DNA of 64,000 bases from Gordionus sp. m RMFG-2023 (taxonomy: Eukaryota > Nematomorpha > Gordioida > Chordodea > Parachordodidae), in NCBI RefSeq assembly GCF_954871325.1, contig NC_088778.1, forward strand, positions 30,427,120 to 30,491,119, given 5' to 3'. Position 1 is the first letter of the stretch; the number at the start of each line of letters is the position of its first letter. Shown piece after piece: positions 57,889 through 64,000 of this stretch. The translations under genes were made by a program, and so were the position numbers. A model generated the notes under the pieces. The model worked only from the letters and a program-made list of their open reading frames with translations. It had not been told where the DNA came from and did no database searches.

Positions 57889-58616
57889 CCCATTAACGTT
57901 CTCTCATTTTATCTATTTTGATCGACTATAATGATAAAATTTTTCCCATTTCAAAAATATCCTTATGTACTCTCTCCTGAACTCTTTGTTGGTTCTCAAT
58001 TACCTTTATTTTTTTATTGCTGGCATTTTGGTCACGTTTCATTTCCTAGTAATTTATCCTAGGCTCATTATTTGATTTTAGACTTCGGGCATCATTAATA
58101 TAATTTTTATATTAAATTTAATTAAGATTTTCCAATATACAAACATTTTTTCTTCATAACCAACAAAACTAAAATATTTATATTAAAGAAGAATTTAACA
58201 CCGCTTGAGCCCCGGCAAACTGAAAGTCTAGCGACACTCGAGCCTTTTTTGTTGGCATTTAATTTGAAGATAAAACGTAATTATTTTTTTTATTAATATT
58301 TGTAGATGTATAAAATATGATTGTGAATATATAAATTTTAAAAAAAAATTTTTTAAACTACTTTGGTTAAATATATTTAGGATATTAGCTCAGGTTATCC
58401 TCCAGAGTTAATACCACTACTAATTTAGATGTATCGATAACTGTAAATTATTTTAATAAAAAAAAATATCGTTTAAATTAAATGACTATCAAATAAACAA
58501 ACAACTAACCAAAATATTATTTAAATAATCTAAGAGCAATTTACTTAATATATTTAAAAAAGTCTAAAAACTATTTACATATAGTTAATCTGTTGATTCT
58601 TTTTTTTTAAAAATCC
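57889..58616. other. Flank between Harbinger and the FEM1 copy
   Basis: First 200 bp share the T/C-rich texture of the left flank of the Harbinger element, consistent with both being parts of one interrupted older sequence. A short GC-richer patch lies at 58198-58250. No exon recognised. Confidence 0.45.
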
Positions 58617-60525
58617 ATGGCTCTAAGATATCCTCAAAGCACTTTGACCGATATGCTTTTCGACGCCCTGAGTCAACAGACTGATGATTTAGATCCTACA
58701 TTAAAACAAAACGTAAAGTTGTACCCCAAGGAAGTTAGAAGGCGCATAGTGTCCCAATATAAGGATGACATGACTCCGCTATTTATGGCCATCTCAAATT
58801 GCAAGAGCAAAGATTTGATCAAATTTTTAATCAAGGATTGCAAAGCAGACGTGTAGCAAAAATGCAAGCTCAAAATGCAAGAAAATGAAACAACTCAAAC
58901 CATTCACAAAGTGTCATCGTTATGGTGCTCGGCGGTTAAAGGTTACATGGCGTTGGCACAGATATTGGTAGAGTTTGGAAAAGCCGATGTTAATAGCACA
59001 TCGGATTCAGGTTCGACCCCTATTAGATCGGCTTGCTTTATGAACAAGATTGAAATAGTCAAATATTTAGTTAAGAATGGTGCCAATATTAACAAACCCA
59101 ATTTAAACGGCGGTACGTGTTTAATAAACTCGGTTCAGAATCTTGAACTATGCCAATTTTTGATTAGCAATGGGGCCGAAATAAATGCTCAGGATATGCA
59201 TGGTAAAACTGCTTTGCATTACACTGTCCACGAAAATAAGACCCATACTATGAGAGTACTCATTATGGTGCAGATGTAAGAATTAAAAATGTTTTTGGTG
59301 ACGACCCCTTACAAACTTCTGCTCTTAATGGTTCATATAATATTTTTGAATTTTTAGCTAAGAATCCAAAATACCCTAGTGATTATGTTTTGAATCAATA
59401 TGATCTTTTGGGGGCCAGCGTATTAGAGAAGTTTCATGATATATCATAGGCCGTTCATTTCTGGGAATACAGTTTAGAAATGAGAAATTCAAACAATATT
59501 AGGAAAAGGAAATTTAAAAAAGATTTCCTTATCCTTCATAAATTGCCTAAATAGTTTTCATATAGATGAATTTGATGACCTGGCAACTTTACAGGAGATT
59601 CGAAATGATAGTGAAATAATGCATCTACATTCTTTGCTAATATATGAAAGAGTGATAGGTTCTAATCACAGGTAAACTGTTTTTAGAATGTTATACAGAG
59701 GTGCAGTTTATGCAGATTTGTTAGAATTTCGAAAATGTTTAAGTATATAGATATATGTATATGAAAATGGCAAACTATATCATATATCACCCTGAGACCG
59801 TTTTTACGGGGAAAACATTATGCATTGTATTGATGGAAATGTCCGAAAAATTTGGAAGATCTATCATAAATGAACAGCCAAGATTGTAGGAGTTGACCAG
59901 AATTTTAAAAATAATCGAAAAGGCTTTGCCAGATGCTACAAGTAAAATATTAATAAGACCTATTTCTGTTCAGCAAGTGAATTATTTTAAAAAATCATTG
60001 TTCAATATTTTATATTTGCTTCATGCATCTAATTTTGCGTATAACGATTAATCTAAGAACGAATATTATCATTTTAAACTTACATTGTACAATATAATAA
60101 AACTGAACCCGTTAACACCTAATGAGGCATCATTGCTTCATTTATGCATAGATAAATCTTCCTTTCTCTATTATTATATTTTATCAATATTCCCTAGTGT
60201 TAATGTAGTCGAGTTATTGATTGAAGTTGGCGGAGATGTTAATGCCAGAGATATAGCTAACAACACACCATTGCATTATGTTTCTTTACTGTAACAATAT
60301 TATGTTATGGTGCAGATTTTAAAAGTTCTAATAAAAAATGGTTCCCATTATGATTCTGTAAATAAATCAGGACGTGTGGCAGGTATAAGCATTTCTAAAG
60401 AGCCATCAACTTATTGGTTGAGAAACTTAAATTTAAAATGTATTGCATCTTTAGCAATAGTAAAATACAAAATTACAACTGAGGGGTTGCCCAAATCTGT
60501 AACTAGTTATATATCTCTACATTAG
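58617..60525 (+). pseudogene. FEM1: FEM1-like ankyrin-repeat protein, intronless broken copy
   Basis: FEM1 proteins are substrate receptors of CUL2 ubiquitin ligases; in nematodes fem-1 acts in sex determination. The copy spans the whole family layout: N-terminal ankyrin repeats (CKSKDLIKFLIKDCKADV; STPIRSACFMNKIEIVKYLV; GANINKPNLNGGTCLI; GKTALHYTVHENK), a middle tetratricopeptide-like region (YERVIGSNHR, MLYRGAVYADL), C-terminal ankyrin repeats (PNEASLLHLCIDKSS; VVELLIEVGGDVNARD; KVLIKNGSHYDSVNKSG) and the ending LKCIASLAIVKYKI...VTSYISLH. There is no intron, yet reading is interrupted: TAG at 58854-58856, a frame change near 59262, TAG near 59449, and several more between 59540 and 60300. 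Best explained as a processed pseudogene. The parent gene is not in this window. Confidence 0.85.
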
Positions 60526-62990
60526 ATTTAGAATTAGTTTGGATGCATCACTTATGTTTTATAACTAATGGTAATTTTACATAAAAAAATATATTTTATA
60601 CAATTAGATATATTGGAAAATATACAATAAAATACAAATTTTAATAAATGGATATCGTCGGAATTTCTTTTATATCTAATTGTAAACACCATATTCTATT
60701 ATAGCATTAAGTTTAGTATTAAAAAATAATAATTTAATTTTATGTATATCCCTTGACCTTTATTCAGTGCCTTCTATTACAAAAGGGGAGGAGTGATTCA
60801 ATAAGGTCACTAAAATTATAAAGTGGGCATAGTTTTTTGATTCAATAGAATTATGACTAGGATACTCGTTTTCTCTTAGAAATTTTTTCAAGTATCCCCT
60901 CCATCCCTAATTTTATTTAAAAATATCTAGTTTTATAGTCATTATTATTATTGTGTGTTATATTATAGGAATTAATAAATTAAAATATTATATATTTTGG
61001 TTATTGAATAGTAATATGTTTTAATTTATGTAACACACATTCATTTAATTCTGTTTATTCAAATCGCGCATTCATTTAATTAATAACTTATTCATTTTAG
61101 TTTTACCTTTTATTTTTATTGTTAACCTTTTTAATATTATATTCTAATTTTAATTTGTAAAAATGTTATATATACCATATGAAAAAGAGAAATAAATGAG
61201 ATAAAATAATATATTTACTTTTTCTCCAAGGACGTCCTTTCTTTTTTGTGAAATTTGAAAATATTTCTATTTAATAGTGTTGTTAAACGGTTCGTTGTAG
61301 CCTATTTTTAAAAACGGCTAACTCAATATTTCATCCAGAAAAATATTACGCAAGCCTAAAGATTTTGTTTGTAGAAGGAACAAAAGGTAGGACATTTATT
61401 AGCCAAATCTCGAGGCTTTGGCAATCTTTTTCTAGCTAAAATATTGAGTTAGCCGTTTTTAAAAATGGGCTCAAAACGAGCCTTTTAACAATGCTACAAT
61501 TTAATATTTTTATACTTCAAACTATACATCACTCTATACAAATTTATAAATATTTAACTTGTAAAGTACAAGTTATAATAGAATTGTAGAGAGAGAACAG
61601 AATACATCATTCCAAAAGGACAATAGCATATCTTAATTTTTTTTAAAAAATAGTGAACTCTGAAATTTAATCCTTTGATAATAGAAATATATTCATTAAA
61701 ATGTTGCACTATATTTGACTACATTCAAAAATGGCGTACTAATAGCCATTAGTTTTAAAAAGTTTTACACTAAAATTAATATTTTTTTGAATTTAAATTT
61801 AAACAATAAAAAAATATATATATTTATCAATGATTATTTTACCTTAAAATTTCAAATTATAACTTACTAAGATTTGTTATCAAATGCAAACCCTCGATTC
61901 AAGGGGTAGGCACGGCCTAAATTGTATATATATATAGTGCAGGGCGACGTCAGCGCCAGCAATAAACCATGTAATAAATTGAGCTTTTACAATCGCCCAT
62001 ATTCCGAATCATCTTGAGTCCACAAATTTATCTCAAGTAGGTTTAGAACCTTATGATATGAAAATCTTGGGCCCTCCGATAATCTGCGTCTCTTCACTCT
62101 CTTCTAACATACATATCAATTCACTGTCACAAGCTACAAAAGATCATTAAATACAAAATTTTTAACAACTTCCTATTTACTCCAATAGTGACTTCCACGA
62201 ACGGCCATTTTTCAGAAATGACCTATAAGTTTTTTAAAAAATCTAAGCGCGAAAATCCAGCTCTTTACAAACGAAGCTAAAGAATTTACATATATATACA
62301 AGTCAAAATATTCAAATAGAAATTTCAGGTATCATTATGGTTCCTTTTTGGTAACAAAATTATGAAATTGTATTTTTAATTTTATAGTGTTTTGATACTA
62401 TAAGTGTTATAAATATTATGACAGAAATTGTTAATTAAATAAAAAATCAAAAAAAGAATGTATAAAGCTTAGGTTCAAAGAGGCATCAAAGTGTTTTTAT
62501 ATTTGATTAAATGCTCAGGAAAAAAAATCCAATGAGAAGTTAAAGGGAAGTAGCCAGTCAATTTCGTGAGCTAAAATTTTTTATAAAATTATTATACTTT
62601 CATTATACCTAGCTAGTATATTTTGTGAGGTTATTTCTCTAATTGCTAAAATTATTATTGTTTATATAAATTTGAAATTTGAACAAGTTTATATCCTTCC
62701 TCCGTTAATATTACATTAATCTTAAATTTATTAATTTGCAAAATAAAACATTTGGACTGTTTCCGGCAATGTACCTGCTTACTCAAGCATAGATTTTAAA
62801 AAAATAAACAAATACAAAAGTCTCAGCAATTTCATATTCTCACCAATAACAATGACTACCAGTAGACAGTTCGGGCCCATAACTCTTGAAAATTCCTATT
62901 CCTTAGACGTTGAAATCAATATTTTTAAATTTAACTATTGTTCCATTTTAGGAACTCAATTATGATTTTCTTGCAATTATTTATTTTCAG
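60526..62990. other. Intergenic stretch with one MITE
   Basis: AT-rich, with the MITE at 61275-61496. A patch at 61900-62110 has TATATATATAGTGC, AATAAA and a GC-richer context and could be a terminal repeat of an unidentified retroelement, unproven. Confidence 0.45.
61275..61496. mobile_element. MITE, GTTGTTAAACGG family, best-preserved copy
   Basis: 222 bp from TAGTGTTGTTAAACGGTTCG to the right tip GCCTTTTAACAATGCTA; inverted halves AACGGCTAACTCAATATTTC / TAAAATATTGAGTTAGCCGT of about 80 bp. Flanked by CTATTTAA / CAATTTAA (8 bp, one mismatch). Confidence 0.85.
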
Positions 62991-62992
62991 GG

Positions 62993-63990
62993 TTGGCAAG
63001 TCATTGACAGAAGGAGTATTTGACCTGGTCAAATACGATCAAATACTCTAAAATGTTATTGGTGAATAACTGTATTTATATAATGAACTAATATGTATTT
63101 AAAGTATATTTATCCATCTAATTTATTTACAAATTATTTAAAAATATATTTGTATCATCTAGGCATCGATTTAATTATAATTTTATATAAAAATATAAAA
63201 TTTTCATATTAAAATATTAAGAATTTTTCTCATTATTAATTTGATTGAATCTAAATATATAAATAAATATAAAAATTTAACTTAAGTATAGTTTGAGAAA
63301 ATTGTTAATTGCCAATTTATATTACATTATGTACAATTATCCAAACAAGATGGGCATCATCAATAAAATATATTGAGCAAATATAAATATGCAACAAAGC
63401 TCTGAAAGCAGCTGTTGAAGAAGTTGGATATTTGTCTGAGAGAAATTACCAATAATATATAATATATTAAATGATATATTTTGAACTAAAAATTTAAATT
63501 AAACTATTCATAAAAACATTTAACTATCTTGACCTTGGCTCACGTAAAAAATGAGATGGTTAATTTAGAAAACACATAATACAATCATGTCCATGATTTT
63601 ATAATTTTCCAACCTAAAGAAAAAGTATTAAAGACCAGTGAAAAAGAAAACATCAAATACATGTGCTCACACTGCACTGCTGATTATTGATCCCCGATAT
63701 AAGGGGCATCTTACTTTAGTTTGATGAAGCATATGACATAATACAAAAATTAGTCTTTTTATAAAGAGATCATCATTAAAATATTTTGAGTGATGTCATT
63801 ATTTTCATAAGTAAAAGTGGCGTATAGCCAAAATATGTAGAAACCAGTAACTTTCATAAAAAACAATCAGATTTCGGGCTCAAGTTGTTGTAATGGGCTT
63901 TGTTCACTTTTAATATTAAGTGAAATGTCTAAGAAAACAGATTGAAGATCTCGACAACCAGAAAATTGGTAGGAGTATATCATAACCTAA
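62993..63990 (+). mobile_element. Decayed hAT transposase gene, truncated by window end
   Basis: Begins with the hAT-type end CAGGGTTGGCAAG at about 62990. Broken frames further on contain QTRWASSIKYIE (TRW motif), ALKAAVEEVGYL and LLIIDPRYKGHLTL, the LDPRYK motif that precedes the C-terminal catalytic part. Frames are interrupted by many changes. The right end lies outside the window or is lost. Confidence 0.6.
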
Positions 63991-64000
63991 GATTGATTAA

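Noticed and set aside
61900-62110. Possible solo long terminal repeat with TATA and AATAAA
   Set aside because: No matching second copy, target duplication or primer-site sequence could be shown, so it is mentioned only in the region note.

Overview
The window is AT-rich nuclear DNA from an animal. Genes are split by GT-AG introns, a calcium-binding-type EGF exon and a FEM1-type ankyrin sequence are present, and the intergenic DNA is crowded with DNA transposons, small palindromic elements and retroelement relics. I cannot name the lineage from sequence alone.

Layout. 1-15.2 kb is mostly non-coding. It holds a decayed reverse-transcriptase fragment (190-850), a 311-residue low-complexity ORF (2854-3789, minus), an EGF-like exon (5741-5860, minus) beside a ~490 bp GGAA microsatellite, a weaker candidate Cys-rich exon (9294-9450, minus), and a second decayed reverse-transcriptase copy (13.3-14.2 kb). 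15.3-41.2 kb is one complete gene on the minus strand: the second-largest subunit of RNA polymerase III (POLR3B/RPC2), which I could assemble into 21 phase-consistent exons (about 1233 residues). Its introns carry MITEs, an inverted repeat split by a hAT-like element, a MULE transposase relic and two inverted pairs of reverse-transcriptase fragments.

43.1-44.2 kb is a Ty3/gypsy fossil. 44.8-51.5 kb is the most unusual part: a pair of ~1.6 kb inverted arms around a duplicated, apparently undescribed small gene. The same 118 bp first exon (MLKLFIRCCCGCF...) occurs three times, each behind a conserved TATA box and TTACGTAA palindrome. One copy (minus strand) joins in frame to a second exon to give an unbroken 55-residue product; another leads into an acidic three-exon gene disturbed at a GA microsatellite.

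52-55 kb holds a possible decayed secreted-peptide gene and a gypsy integrase fossil. 55156-57885 is a complete-length PIF/Harbinger transposon with terminal inverted repeats, TAA target duplication, an intact-looking MADF partner gene and a damaged transposase. 58.6-60.5 kb is an intronless, broken FEM1 copy. The last 3 kb hold another MITE and a decayed hAT transposase.

The recurring theme is inverted duplication: at least four separate long inverted repeats lie in 64 kb. POLR3B is the only clearly functional conserved gene.
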